Assembly: GCA_016271365.2 (NCBI GenBank)
Contig: CM057458.1
Location: 201,410,501 to 201,474,500 of the forward strand
Source: Neoceratodus forsteri
Taxonomy: Eukaryota; Chordata; Ceratodontiformes; Ceratodontidae
Reading direction: 5' to 3'
DNA length: 64,000 nt
Shown here: one piece after another, positions 43,640 to 56,139 of the stretch
Layout: each line of letters begins with the position of its first letter
Numbering within the stretch: position 1 is the stretch's first letter
Made by a program: the position numbers and the translations under genes
The notes under the pieces: model-generated
Seen by the model: only the letters and a program-made list of their open reading frames with translations
What the model was told of the DNA's origin: nothing
Databases searched by the model: none

Positions 43640-46300
43640 ATCTGCCAATGGAAAATCATGTACACAAATGCTCACAGCCTGGGAAATAAGATCCCAGACC
43701 TGCAGGCAATAATGTCAGAGCTAAACTGGACATAGTAGCAATTAGTGAGGACGTGGTTTTACCAGTAACCACATAGGAGACTTCAGTACCTGGCTATGTA
43801 TTGTTCAGAAGAGACCGAGGGTGCAAGGGGGAGGAGTGGCCCTGTATGTTAATGAAAATATCAAAGCTACAGAAATTCAGAATACACATAAGGAGCCAGA
43901 AGAACTGTGGGTCACCCTGGAAACAGGAAATGGGACAGCCATAAGAACTGGGGTTGTCTACAGGCCCCAGACCAGAGGGAGGACATAGACACATTACTGT
44001 TAGAAGATATACAAAACATGACAGCTAAAGGGAGGTTCTGATAATGGGAGACTTCAACATGCCAGATATAGATTGGTCAATACCAGCAGGAACATCTGCC
44101 AGAACTAGACTCATAGTGGATTCCCTGCAGGGGGAGGGCCTCAAACAACTGGTACAGCAACCCACAAGAGACAGGGCTATCCTAGATCTAGTACTGACTA
44201 ACAAAGAAGGGATCACAGATCTCCAGGTAGAAGGTCACCTGGGGTCCAGTGACCATCACATGGTATGGTTCAATTTGGCTACTACATCTAAATCATCCCA
44301 TTCCAAGGCAAAAATATGGGACTTCAGAGGAGCTGACTTTGATAAGATGGCCAACAGAGTTAAGCTAGCCCTGGCAAAAGAAACACAGGTGAGGAGGTAC
44401 AGGCAAAGTGGGCAAGCATTAAGATACAATACTTGAAGCAACATCCCATTGTGTTAGACAGAAAAGGAAGTGCAAAAGAAGAAGGAAACCACTTTGGTTC
44501 TCAAATACAGTAGCAGAAAAGGTCAGAGCCAAAAGGCTGGCCTTCAGAAAATATAAGGGAACACAGCGGGATGAAGATAGGGAGGCATACCAAACTGCCC
44601 TAAGGAAGCAGGTAAGGCAGTAAGGCAGCAAAGTCCCAAACTGAGGAAACACTAGCACGAACAGTAAAAGAAGGTGACAAGACTTTCTATAGATACATTA
44701 GTGAAAAGAGAAAGTCCAGAGAGGTATTGCTAAGCTTAATGGAGAAAAGGGAGCATGTGAGGAGGAGGACCCTGTAAAGGCATCTATCCTAAATAGATAC
44801 TTTTGCTCAGTATTTACTGAAGAGAAGGTAGGGCAGGGCCCACAGCTCAAGCATCATGGACACAGGGGGAGGTGAGCACTACTCCTTCACAAAAAAAGGG
44901 TCCTACAAGAGCTTGCTAAGCTCAGGGTGGATAAGGCAATGGGACCTGATGGCATACATCCCAGGTGCCTAAGAGCTAAAGGAGGAACTAGCAGAGCCAT
45001 TAGCAGAATTGTTTAGTGAGTCTCTGAGCACAGGAGAGGTCCCAGAAGACTGGAGAAGGGCTCATGTGATCCGCTCCACAAGAGTGGTAGCAGGGAGGAG
45101 GCGAGGGAACTACAGACCAGTCAGTCTTACACCTCAGTAGTGGGCAAGATTATGGAGGCACTCCTAAGGAAAGGATAGTGCAACACCTGGAATCCATAGG
45201 GGCACAGGATCCAAGACAGCATGGGTTTACAAAAGGAAGGTCCTGTCAAACTAATCTCATAGATTTCTTTGACTGGTAACCAGAGTGGTGGACCAAGGGA
45301 GCAGTTGATGTCGCCTACCTTGACTTCAGCAAAGCTTTTGACACTGTTCCACATAGAAGATTGATAAATAAGCTAGGAGGCTCGGGTGGTCAGAAGTTGG
45401 TCAACTGGGTGGCAAACTGGTTGACTGGCAGAAAACAGAGTGGTGGTAAATGGTATACAGTCAGAAGAGATGCAAGTCACAAGTGGGGTACCTCAGGGAT
45501 CAGTCCTGGGGCCAGTCCTATTCAACATCTTCATTAGTGACCTCACAGATGGACTGAGGTGAAAGGCTTGTCTGTTTGCAGATGACACCAAGATCTGCAA
45601 CAGAGTAGATGATCCAGATGGGGTGGGCAGAATGAGAAGAGATCTGGATAAACTAGCAAAATGGTCAGAAGAGTGGCAACTGGGATTTAATGCAAAGAAG
45701 TGCAAAATCATGCACATAGGGAAGAGAAACCCTGAAGCCACTTATAGGCTGGGAGGGGAGTTGCTAGCAGTCACAAAGGAAGAAAGAGACTTGGGCATCA
45801 TCATCACTGATGACCTAAAATCATCCAAGCAGACCTCTAAAGCAGTAGGTAAGGCTAGGGGGGTGTTAGGGTGTATTAGTAGGGGTATCTACAAGTCGAA
45901 GAGGAGGTAATAATCCCTCTGTACAAGACATTGGTTAGGCCCCATCTGGAGTACTGCGTGCAGTATTGGAGGCCACACCTTCACAAGGACATTAACCAAA
46001 TTGAGGCAGTCCAGAGAAGGGCAACCAAAATGGTGCAGGGACTGCATCAGAAGACATATGAGGACAGATTAACGGAGCTCAATATGTATACCCTTGAGCA
46101 AAGGAGGGAGAGAGGTGATATGATCGAGACATTTAAACACCTTAAGGGCATAAACAAGGTGAAAGAGTCTAACATGTTTAAATATAAGAAAAATTGCAGG
46201 ACAAGAGGACACAGCATGAGATTAGAGGGAGGCCGATTAAGGGGGGAATGTGAGGAAATTCTTTTTCACAGAAAGGGTGGTAGATGCATGGAATAGCTTA
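43640..46300 (+). pseudogene. CR1 ORF2: APE endonuclease and reverse transcriptase
   Basis: Endonuclease: YTNAHSLGNKIPDLQAI (43660), MGDFNMPDIDWSIPAG (44044), AILDLVLTNKEG and GSSDHHMVWFNL (to 44280). RT: an MGPDGIHPR-like segment (44940), NYRPVSLT-like (45110), LDFSKAFDTVPH (45320), [19 protein letters not shown] (45487) and FADDTKICNRVDDPDGV (45573). Then EEWQLGFNAKKCKIMHIG and PHLEYCVQYWRPHLHKDINQ (45940). Stops, for example in the bases just before FADD, and frameshifts disable it. Confidence 0.92.
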
Positions 46301-46512
46301 CCACAAGAAGTGGTGGCTATGAATACAGTGCAGGGCTTCAAACAGGCATGGGATAGGCATAAGGGAGCAATACAAATGACTATGAATAGATAGGTCACTG
46401 ACAGAGCAAAGGCCGATGGCACATTTATAAGGTAGAAAAAGAAATGGGCAGACTGGATGGGCCTTGCGGTCCTTATCTGCCATCAACTTCTATGTTTCTA
46501 TGTTTCTATGAT

Positions 46513-48462
46513 GAGTGGGCCAAATGAGTGGCTTGTGAGTGCAGGAAAAAGTAGTGCTAAAAAGAAATTCTACAAATAAAAGAAAAAAAGAATAAAGTGA
46601 TATTGATGTTAATGCTGAAATAGTTAGAAAAAATGCTCATTTTTTTTCTCACTTAAGTGCCCCTGCTTCCTCCCATCATGCTTGACTCTGTTGGTGAGTT
46701 AGAATGATGTAGTGACAACTGTCTTTTAAGTAAATGTCTACTATGTACTGTTACATGCTGTGATAATAGTGTGTGAAACAGAGTGTACATGTGATTTATT
46801 TTTTTAACCTATGCTGTTTCATGTTATTCAAAATATTATCTTCATGTTGAGAGCTTTATTTCTGCTATCGGTATGTGCTATAGATGTTACATCTAATGTT
46901 CACAGTCTTATAGATGGTGTCTACTGAAGCTATGCATAGTTTTATGTAACTGTACATATCTAGTTATGATATAGTTAATTTTGGGTGGGAGTGGGGTATA
47001 TTGTGTGGGTCACACTATTAAACTCTTTAGTACAATGTGCTCCGATGGAGTGCTCTGTGGATGGGACACATTGTCTCAGTGAGATAGTCCAAGTTCTCAG
47101 TTATTTGATATGTATTGAATAGTGGAATTTTCTTCTGTATTGAATTTCACTGCCTGTCTAAATGTAATCTTTTGCAGTTCCAAACTGATGCAATTCTGTT
47201 CCACCCTACTGTGGTAGGACACCATTCTACATTCTGTAGCCTATGTATGAGTACTTTTTGTGTTGAGAACAAAAGAAATGAGAAAAAAACATTTTCATAG
47301 AGTACTATGCAGTAGGAAAAATACAGCATGAGAAACTATTCAGAAGTACTGCGTTCTGTGTATTTGGGGTTCTGATTACGATGGACCTCTTGAGGTTGGC
47401 TTTTGAAGTCAGAGGGTATCAGAATGCATATATTCGAGAACACATGCTTCTGCATAGCTGTGTATTGCAGTATTATGTATGTCTGCAGATGATGTGAAAG
47501 AGGTATGTGTTCAATATGTCCAGTTTTAGTTAGATGTGTCTCTACATTCAGGATCTAGTAGCACTTCTACATATGTAACACCATTACAGGGTGATGTCAT
47601 AGTAGTCATCAGTGTTGTTAGCAGTTGTGTGTACTTGGTATTATGAAGGTTCGGTATTTATTTTCACAACTTTCATTTGCTGCTTGGGGAGGATGTGGCC
47701 ATTCTTACAGTGGGCATTTTTGACTCTGTAGCCATGTATATTGTTTACAGGTATATGAAGGGTGTATTACATTCATGTAGACATTTTTAGGTACTCTGAA
47801 AACGTGCACTTACTATGTTGTAGATCTTGTATAAAGAGAGTAGATAAAGAGAATTGTGTGTGACCACACTCTTGTATTGAGAGTTTTTTTTGGTGACAGA
47901 TGAGCTGTTAAGCACAGCTTGAGAGCTACTCTGTTGTGAAGGGATGCTCAAGATACAAGAATTTCTTTATTTGTGTATCACTGTTAATGCAGTATCTTTT
48001 ATACTGTGCTAACAGTCACAACACTGAAAATTGTACAAAACCAGCTGGACAATACAACGAAGAATAGTAATTTTAACATTTTGTTTTCCTATAAGTTAGA
48101 CAGTGTACTGCAGATGTTTCTACAACTTTAAGTTTTAAGAATAGATGAAGCTTTGATGCAGTATTTTGTGTTTGATAGTTTTAAACTACTTGCCCGAAAT
48201 GGGGAGAATCGGCAACACATTGTCTTGATCAGCTCTTAAAATTGCTCAATAAGTTATGTTCTTTGCAGCTACTAACAAGCCAACAATTGTACTTAGTCTA
48301 CTGATTTACAGAACAGGTGTACATTGCATTGTGAATTCTGTAGTAGATACTATTGGAGTTATCAGGATTAAGAATTTTGTACAAGTGGTAGTGCTGAGAC
48401 ATATATATTCATACTAATATTCACAGGCAAGTAATGTTTTGTCTTTTACTATGTTTTTACAG
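46513..48462. other. Non-coding stretch upstream of exon-like piece
   Basis: No gene recognised. AT-rich; the small frames have no domain. It may be intron sequence of the gene whose exon-like piece starts at 48463. Confidence 0.4.
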
Positions 48463-48626
48463 AGGACAAACCGTCTACAGAGGGTGTTGCTGGAGGAGGA
48501 GACTCCACAGAGGGTATTGAGATTGTGGAGATAGAACCCTCTGTGGAGGTGACACCAGAATCTCCAGCAGCAGATCATCCATCAAGTGCTGCAGGTCCTG
48601 CTGGGCCTCCAGCTGAGGAACGTACA
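48463..48626 (+). CDS. Exon-like acidic, Pro/Ala-rich coding piece of unknown gene
   Basis: A polypyrimidine-ACAG acceptor (ATGTTTTTACAG) ends at 48462 and a consensus donor ACA|GTAAGT follows 48626. Between them one frame is fully open and reads an acidic, Thr/Pro/Ala-rich peptide (STEGIEIVEIEPSVEVTPES, then AADHPSSAAGPAGPPAEE). G+C content is much higher than in the flanks. Such acidic linkers follow the Myb/SANT domain in Harbinger accessory proteins, so this may be a second gene of that kind, but no DNA-binding domain was found upstream. Splicing is predicted from sequence only. Confidence 0.5.
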
Positions 48627-50799
48627 GTAAGTACCTTTTATCATGTTTTTGAGTTTCTTTTTAAAGAGCAGTACAGGCCAGTCACTATGCTGATTTGGAC
48701 TGATGATTTTCATTATAGCTCCCCACTGAACAGATCAAGTTCTGCATAGTGACTGCAGAGCCACAACCTAGCTGAAGCCATTCTGATGATTGGTAGATGT
48801 TCCTAATAGCAGTTACACACAAATTAGGATACTGAGTACTAGTATGGCTTTACCAGGCAATGCCCCCCACCACCACCCCCATCTGAGACACAGCAGGTGC
48901 TGCATCCTGACTACAGAGCCACAGGCCAGCTAAAGCACTGAATATATGACAAAGTCTACCAAAAACATGCAACTCAAACTTGTACATATGTATATAGTGC
49001 TGAACTGCAGATTGAATCTATGCTTCTTACATAGATTCTGAGCTATTTATGATAGCAGCTGTACACAACTTAGGCCCCAATCATTACACCACAGCAATTA
49101 GATTTTCAGTACAAAGGCAGAACTGTTGAACACGTACAAAGTTAGAAATGTGCACATTTTCAAACTTACCATAGAAATGTCTTCATCATCCTAAAGCTGC
49201 ATTATTAGATAATAGGACAGATGGTGGCTAAACAGCTGGCGTGCTAACTCACGCTGTTGTCAAATGCCCACAATGTCCTTACCAACCCAAGTCTGTAGAC
49301 ATCTAGTGCCCTGATGGCTGTTCTTCCATGGGCACTGCTGCGTCGGTTGCTAAATGTACTCTAGTAACCTATGCTAGGAGGAGCAGAGTATCTCTTGGTA
49401 CGGTCAATCATTTTCCTACTGTCTGACCGCTGGTGACCCATGTAGGTTTTATCAATTTTATATGTTTTTGTGTATTTCTCTGTGCAAGAAGTTGAATCAC
49501 AATATTATTTCTTACCTTTTAACACTTGAAATGACATATGTTGTATATTCTTCAGTACGGGTGGATGGAGATCAAGGTGAAATCTGTGATTGTGAATGAT
49601 ATTCTTGTTGGGTGGATACCAACTGACAGTTGCACTGCTGCATTACATTACATTACACTGCAGCACTCCTTTTGGTGGTGTGATGTTAATGATATTATGT
49701 TATATCTGATATTTGAGATCTCCAATTCACATAGATGATCAGTTGCAGCAGCATATTGAACAGACAAACTGTACTTAATAGGAGTTCTCTGGAAGATTAG
49801 TGTATCTGAGAAATATTAGAACACTGAGTTGCACTGTATATAAAGATCTACTTTCACTGAAACTATGTTGGTATGTGGGTGGAAAGGGAGTATACTAGCA
49901 TTTTTGTATTCATGATGCTTAATCTCAAATTTACTGTTGAAGCACAGTTGCTGTATGTTCATCCGGGATATGTGTGGTACAATTTTGTTACAATCAAATT
50001 TTTTGAACTATGCTGTCTGACTTTGAGAAACCTGATGAGGTGGGAAGAGATCATAGAGTAGTGTAGAAATGGCAGTCTTTCCACATGGGATCTCAGGACT
50101 GCCTTGCCTGTCAAGCTATAATGTGTGACCCACAGTACACTCTGAGAGACCCACACACAAATGGTGGTGAGAGACACACAACAGGCTAGGCAGTGTACCT
50201 GTGCAATACTGTGTGACTGGAAAGTAGGAGATCTGTGTACCTCTGTGAAGGGGGACATCTGTGGCCCCTTAACTAGTGCACTTTCAGACCTGTTGCCTTG
50301 TTGTACAGGCCTTCCCACACAGTCAGCATGAATTACATGTAGCATTACTTGAGTGTATATAACTGTGCATCATTGTATACTGCCTAGTTATTATAGTGCC
50401 ACACTACAGACAATGTACAGCGGTACACATAACAGCAGGGTGGGGGGGGCAACTAGCTACAGCTGCTGATGTTTCATCATTATACAACTTTTGCACACAC
50501 TGCCATACAGAGGATCTTGAGGTCTTTCAAGAAACAGCATTAATGGACACCTATTGTGGGGTTTACAGTACCACATTCTGCTGGAAGAAGTGTGACATCA
50601 TAGTATCTGAAAGGTTGGTAGCAAATGTGTGACCAACAAACGTAAATGATAGTATTATTAAGTTAACACAGGTTTACTGATGTGACATAGGTGTAAATAG
50701 ATCTTGCCTATCATTAATACAATAAATAAACACAGTTCAGTGTAGTTTATCAGAAAAGTACAGAACAGCTTACTTTAATGGCATGTCTATTCTTGTATT
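48627..50799. other. Intron-like AT-rich stretch
   Basis: No coding sequence is supported. It lies between two exon-like pieces on the same strand. The minus-strand frame at 49959-50345 has no recognised domain. Confidence 0.4.
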
Positions 50800-51376
50800 T
50801 TTTTGTCTCCACGGGGCAAATAACCATTCTAAATAAAATCAGTGACACCCTCAGCCAGCTGCTGGAGGCCGTGCAGGGTGGCAACAGGGCTGCAGCCAAA
50901 CATGCCCATGACATTGCAGCAAAATTAAATTATTTAGTAGGGCAAGCTGGGAGATTATAGCACAAGTGAGAGAAATTATAGATTTGCTGCAGTGTCATGG
51001 GCGTGCGGGGCATGCGGCCTTAGTAGCCACCCGTTGGCTCAAGCAGAGCAAAAGGGGCCTCACCCAAGTGATTCGCTCACCAAGAGAGCTGGAAGAGGCC
51101 TCTGTTGCTTTGTTTGAATCCATGTATGGTCTCATGGTATAGCTGGCTGAGAACCAGCTGGAGGCCACAGAAGTTATTCTCCATCTGTTTCATCAGGACC
51201 TGCAGCATCTACAAGATGACCAGCCCTCCACATCTCCTCAGCAAGAGCCCCTCAAAGGTGCCCCTCCAACAACACCGCCACCATCAGCTGCAGAAGAGGG
51301 GCACCTGGCCGCATCCACTTCTGCGCAACCTTCCATTTCCTCCTCCCCATCCTCTCCCCAAGTCCCTACAGCCTGA
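50800..51376 (+). pseudogene. Exon-like C-terminal coding piece (coiled coil, Pro/Ser-rich end)
   Basis: It starts near 50810 with QITILNKISDTLSQLLEAVQ and AAAKHAHDIAAKLNYLVGQAG. At about 50955 the frame shifts by one base and continues IIAQVREIIDLLQCHGRAG, ALVATRWLKQSKRGLTQVIR, RELEEASVALFESMYGLMV, a stop, then LAENQLEATEVILHLFHQD, ending Pro/Ser-rich (PPPSAAEEGHLAAS). The helical heptad pattern suggests a dimerising C-terminus like that of the Myb-like protein at 5150-5400. The acceptor before it reads CCACGG rather than CACAG, so splicing may be lost. The gene is unrecognised. Confidence 0.5.
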
Positions 51377-51494
51377 ATGGCCAGCACCTCTCTATCACTC
51401 CTGGCTAAAACTTGTACATAGTTTGTCATGAAGAATTTGTTTTAATTATTTGTTTTTTATTTGTATATCCCCCCTGACTGTCTACTACAAGTGT

Positions 51495-53655
51495 GCAGTA
51501 CATAGATACATAGACAATGTCAGCAGATAAGGGTCTGTGGCTCACCCAGTCTGCCCATTTGAGCTTGTAAGTTCAGTTCATGTTTTCCTAAAAGTCTGTT
51601 GCCCCTTACCCCTGACCTCCAGAATTCCTTTATGTGTATCCCATGCATTCTTAAATCCCGTGATTGTTTCAGCCCCCACCACTTCCTCTGGCAGGGTGTT
51701 CCACTTGTCCACCACCCGTTCTATGAAGAAATTCTTCCTCACGTTTCCTCTGAATCGTCCTCCATCCAACTTCATCCCATGCCTCTAGTCCTGGAACATA
51801 TTTTTGCTTAAAATAGTGTATTCCTGCACCCTGTTCCTCCCTGTAAGATACTTGTATGTCTCTATCATATCCCTCTCCTCCTCTCTCTCCAGGGAGTACA
51901 TATTCAGTTCCTTCAACCTGTCCTCATAGGACTTATGATGCAATCCATGTACCATCTTTGTTGCCCTCCTCTGAACCTTCTCTACCCTGTCTATGTCCTT
52001 ACGTAGGTAAGGTCTCCAGAACTGTACGCTGTACTCCAGGTGGGGCCTCACTAGTGTCTTGTATAGTGGAATTATGACTTCCCTTTTCCTGCTGGTGATG
52101 ACCCTGCCTATGCATCCCAGAATCCTATTTGCTTTACCTGCTGCCTTGTCACTCTATTTCCCTACCTTGAGGTCATCAGAGATGATAACCCCAAGATCCC
52201 TTTCCTACTTAGTGCATGCTATATCCTCACCCCCCAACTGATATATTGTGCCAGGGTTTTTGTGCCCCATATGCATTATCTTGCACTTTTTGCATTGAAT
52301 TTCAACTGCCAAACCCTGACCATTCTTCAAGTTTCTGCAGGTCGCTTCTCATTCTGTCTACACCCTCTGGTGTGTCTACTCTGTTACAGAGCTTTGTGTC
52401 TTCAGCGAACAGTGAAATTCTGCCTTCTAGGTCCTGCGAAATGTCACTGATGAAGATTTTGAATAGGACCGGTCCCAGCACTGATCCCTGTGGTACCCCA
52501 CCGGTCACTTTTCCCTCTGTGGAGTGACAGCCATTTATCACCACCCTCTGTGTCCTGCCACCCAGCCAGTTACCTACCCACCACACTACTGTCCTGCCCA
52601 CACCCATATTCCCCAGTCTGTGTAATAGTCTTCTATGTGGCACAGTGTCAAAGGCCTTGCTGAAGTCCAGATAGGCCATGTCCACTGCCCTTCCCTGATC
52701 CACCTCCCTAGTCACCCAGTCAAAAAATTCAACAAGGTTGGTCTGACATGACCGCCCCCTGGTGAAACCATGCTGCCTTGGGTCCTGTAGTCCATTGACA
52801 ACCAGATGTTCCACCAGTCTCTCCTTCAGTAGTGCTTCCATGATCTTCCCCACTACCGAGGTGAGACTGACTGGTCTGTAGTTTCCTGCTTCCTTTTTGT
52901 TCCCACTTTTGTATAAGGGGACTACATCTGCTGCCCTCCAGTCTTTGGGTACATCCCCTGTTTCCAGTGATCGCCTAAACAGGATAGCAAGCCACCACCT
53001 CTCTTAGCTCTTTAAGGCCCCTTGGGTACACCAAATCTGGCCCCATTGCTTTATCAACTCTTATTACTTCCAGTTCCTTCAGGACCCTTTCTTGAGTAAA
53101 GGGACTTGTGTCCATTTCTACACCATTCTCACCCCTTGTACTCCCTTCAGACCCATTACCCTCCTCTTCCTCAGTAAAGACTGAGCAGAAATACCTGTTC
53201 AATAAGTCAGCTTTACTGTTGTCATCCTCCACGCGGCTCCCATCCTCCCCTTCAGTCTCACTACCCCTCCCTTTGCCTTTCTTTTTTCACTTACGTACCT
53301 GTAAAAGGTTTGTCCCTCTACCCACTGATTTTGCAATGTGTTCTTCTGTCTGAGCTTTGGCTTCCTTACTGACCTCCCTGCCTCCCTTTGCTTCTCCTGG
53401 TACTTCTCCCTATCCCTTCTGCCTGTGTCTTTTTGTATTGCCTGAATGCAATCTTTTTGGCTTTCACTTTCTTTGCTACCTCTTTGGAAAACCATAATGG
53501 TATCCTCTTCCTTTTCCTCTTGCTAACCTGCTTAATGCATAATTCTGTTGCTCTTGTAATCCCCATTTTAAATACTGCCCACTGTTCCTCAACCCCTGAT
53601 TCCTGCCCCATTCCCCTTAATGCCTCTTTCAAGTATCTCCTCACAGTAACACTTT
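51495..53655 (-). mobile_element. CR1-type LINE, 5'-truncated, inverted
   Basis: On the minus strand it ends with a TCTATGTATCTATGTA tail (about 51500-51515) after GACCCTTATCTGCTGAC. ORF2 pieces: SKRKRKRIPLWFSKEVAKK (53500), KAMGPDLVYPRGLKEL (53030), IMEALLKERLVEHLV, QDPRQHGFTRGRSCQTNLV, VDMAYLDFSKAFDTVPHRR and [20 protein letters not shown]; then LFAEDTKLCNRVD, in which the catalytic FADD reads FAED (52398-52409); then MRPHLEYSVQFWRPYLRKDI. The 5' part with the endonuclease is absent. It sits just downstream of the exon-like piece at 50800-51376, with a possible poly(A) signal beyond it at 53771. Confidence 0.93.
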
Positions 53656-54162
53656 TATTTTATTTTTCACAACTTTTATTTTATTTATATTTTATTTGTT
53701 AATCCTTCCCCTCTGTGTGAATGAACACATTTATTTATTTGTGTATTTCTGTTTTTTATAACTGTTGTAAATAAAAGTTTTATATTTTCCTAAAACATAT
53801 TATTTTATTAAATATAATAGTTTTGCAATTATGTGTTTGTCTCATTATTATAGATATGTATGTTGTACAATCATTGGTTAGAGAGGGGTGAGCTGATAGC
53901 ATACCGGACAATGTACAAATTATGACTGTCAGAGCTAGTGAATAGTTGGTATCAGACAAATATAGTGTTGATGACCATGGCCTTGTTTGGCCCATGATTC
54001 TTAAGTTATGATGCAGTAGCTGTTATGCAGAGATGGGCTGACAACTTAGGTGAGGTATTGTTCTGAATGTGTCTTATATAAAGCTTAGATAGTCTTTTTG
54101 ACATGTAGCGTGGTAAGAAAACATTGCATTTTTATTTCTTTTTTAAAAAGTCAGGAAATTAA
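53656..54162. other. AT-rich stretch with possible poly(A) signal
   Basis: AATAAAAG at 53771, in an AT-rich context, could be the original end of the gene whose exons lie upstream, displaced by the LINE insertion. No coding sequence. The first ATGCAGARATGG-type repeats begin at about 54027. Confidence 0.4.
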
Positions 54163-54287
54163 TTGCAAAAAACTGCATTAATGCAACAGGGTTTTTTACA
54201 GTGACAAAAGTCAGGAAATTCGGCGTTAGGCTTTTCAACCCTAACTCTGGCTTCCCCCCAACTCCCATCCCCCCACTGGCACACACG

Positions 54288-54319
54288 CACACACACACAC
54301 ACACACACAGGCAGAAACA

Positions 54320-54362
<43 letters not shown>

Positions 54363-54363
54363 A
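54288..54363. repeat. (CA)n microsatellite
   Basis: Two CA runs separated by GCAGAAACATCG lie within the left arm of element B. The matching right arm has TG/TGTC-rich sequence at about 55964-56016. Cys-Val or Thr-His frames through it are artefacts. Confidence 0.95.
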
Positions 54364-54503
54364 CACAAATATGGGGGCAGTACAAGGCAAGACAACCAAT
54401 CACAGACAGACACCATAACGCATCAGAAATAACATACAACTTCTTAAACATACCACAACAGGCATCCATCATCATGTTTCACCAACTGTATCTCTTGTTC
54501 TAG

Positions 54504-55827
54504 CATCAGACTCTGTTGTTTGCATAGAGCAAGGTCTGTTAGAAGCATTTCAGCTAGAACTACCTATGCATCTCCCTCATCACTTATATGGTAGTGTTTT
54601 ACATAAATAAAAGATTTGATAACAATGTGAGGGCATACTGTCATGTTACAATTATACAATTCTGTGTGAAAATTTTGTAATCCTATTGGTAACAACATTT
54701 AACATGATCATGGGTAAATCCTCCATTCACTACATCTGAGGAATGTTATTTATAAAAACATTATTAAACACATTTTAAGATTTGTTTTGCACATGGGTCC
54801 ATTGTATAATCGCAATAAGGTACTCCAGGGTGTGAGTTACTTGAGATTTACCCACTTCTTATGTGGTTGAGTTGCTCAGCTGCACATTGCGACACACCAC
54901 CCAATGCATGGGAAAACCTCTAATAACCTACAAACTGTTGTACCCTATAGGTTAAATATAGAGTAGTTAGTAATAGATGATGTTGCTAATCATATTATGG
55001 TGCTATGCAGAAATGGGCAACTTGGTGACAACATGGCCTATGTCATCATCTACTAATGTACAAGTTGGTGTAGGATGTCATGGAAGAGGGCCTCACAGTC
55101 TCAAAAATACATGAGATGTACTTCTTATATCATACTGTTATGCAGAAATGGGTAGCTTTGGAAACTTGCTGCAACTGTAGTGGGTCTAAACCTCCTGTGT
55201 TCTCACCAAGTCATGTGTTTGTCTATTTTTATCATGGTGATATGCATAAGTCAACAATTAGATGGAAAGCTTGAGATAGTCTGCTATATGGCAATGGTCA
55301 AATTGCTGGTCCTTTGTCCCTAGTAATGTCTCTGTTACCAATTATTTAAAAGTTTAACAGAGAAACTGGCAAGTAGGTGGAGTCAAGGGTATGGTGGCAT
55401 GCAGAAATGGTAAAGTTCATTGTAGCATACTGTAATGCTGTTATGCACAAATTGTTAAGTCACTAGGGGCTAAATACCATTTCCTTAACAATAAATGTAT
55501 TTAAGTATTTATATTATTCCGTTATGCAGAAATGGTCAAGTAGGCTAACATGTCATGGTGCCATGTTATGCACAATTGGCAACTTTGTGATACTGTGTAG
55601 CTATACTCTTATGTGGTAACAAGTAATTAATGGGAGGTGTGCAGTATGGTTTCATGAAAAAATGACAACATTGGTAGTGGCACACTGCTATGCTTCTATA
55701 GGGAAATTGACTAGTTGGCAACACAGCAGTAAATGAAATGGGTCTACACTATGAAGAACACATGTGCATTAGTATCAGTCATATGCCATTATGTACGAGA
55801 CTGTGTACATAAAGGAAAGTGGAATGG
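54504..55827. repeat. Degenerate ATGCAGAAATGG interspersed repeats in element B
   Basis: The word TATGCAGAAATGGG or close variants recurs at about 55006, 55139, 55398, 55442 (TATGCACAAATTG), 55514 and 55565 (TATGCACAATTGG), usually followed within a few bases by AAxTT and an AC-rich tail. Spacings are roughly 45-260 bases. A further one precedes the element at 54027. Confidence 0.6.
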
Positions 55828-56139
55828 CACAAGAACTGATACAGTTGGTGAAACATGATGATGGATGCCTGATGTGGTATGTTTAAGAAGTTGTATGTTA
55901 TTTCTGTTGCGTTATGGTGTCTGTCTGTGATTGGTTGTCTTGCCTTGTACTGCCCCCATAGTTGTGTGTTCTGTGTGTTTGTGTGTCTATGTTTGTGTCT
56001 GTGTGTGTGTGTGTGCCAGTGGGGGGGTTGGGGGTCAGGGGCCGGAGTTAGGTTGAAAAGCCTAACGCCGAATTTCCTGACTTTAGTCACTGTAAAAAAC
56101 CCTAACTGTTGCATTCATGCAGTTTTCTGCAAATATACA

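Larger units (their letters stand above)
42498..46512 (+). mobile_element. Near-full-length CR1-type LINE
   Basis: It runs from an ORF1 start at 42498 to an 8-bp tail (TTTCTATG, 46494-46512) preceded by GGTCCTTATCTGCCATCAA-like sequence also seen at 32170. ORF1 and ORF2 are both recognisable but broken. Its 3' half is closely similar to the copies at 28910-32215 and 51495-53655. Confidence 0.93.
54163..56133. mobile_element. Palindromic-family element B with about 340-bp terminal inverted repeats
   Basis: Left arm 54163-54503 and right arm 55828-56133 are inverted copies: TTGCAAAAAACTGCATTAAT and GTCAGGAAATTCGGCGTTAG at the outer ends, then ACCAATCACAGACAGACACC and ACATGATGATGGATGCC-type blocks inward. 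A (CA)n run lies in each arm. The centre (54504-55827) is non-coding and has degenerate ATGCAGAAATGG repeats. The outer termini match the smaller palindromic MITEs at 12151 and 58651, so B may be their longer relative. No transposase. Confidence 0.8.

Noticed and set aside
49959..50345. 128-residue minus-strand frame
   Set aside because: No domain, no splice support and intron-like AT-rich surroundings.
54143..54475. Frames with runs of Cys-Val or Thr-His
   Set aside because: These come from the (CA)n microsatellite in the arm of element B.
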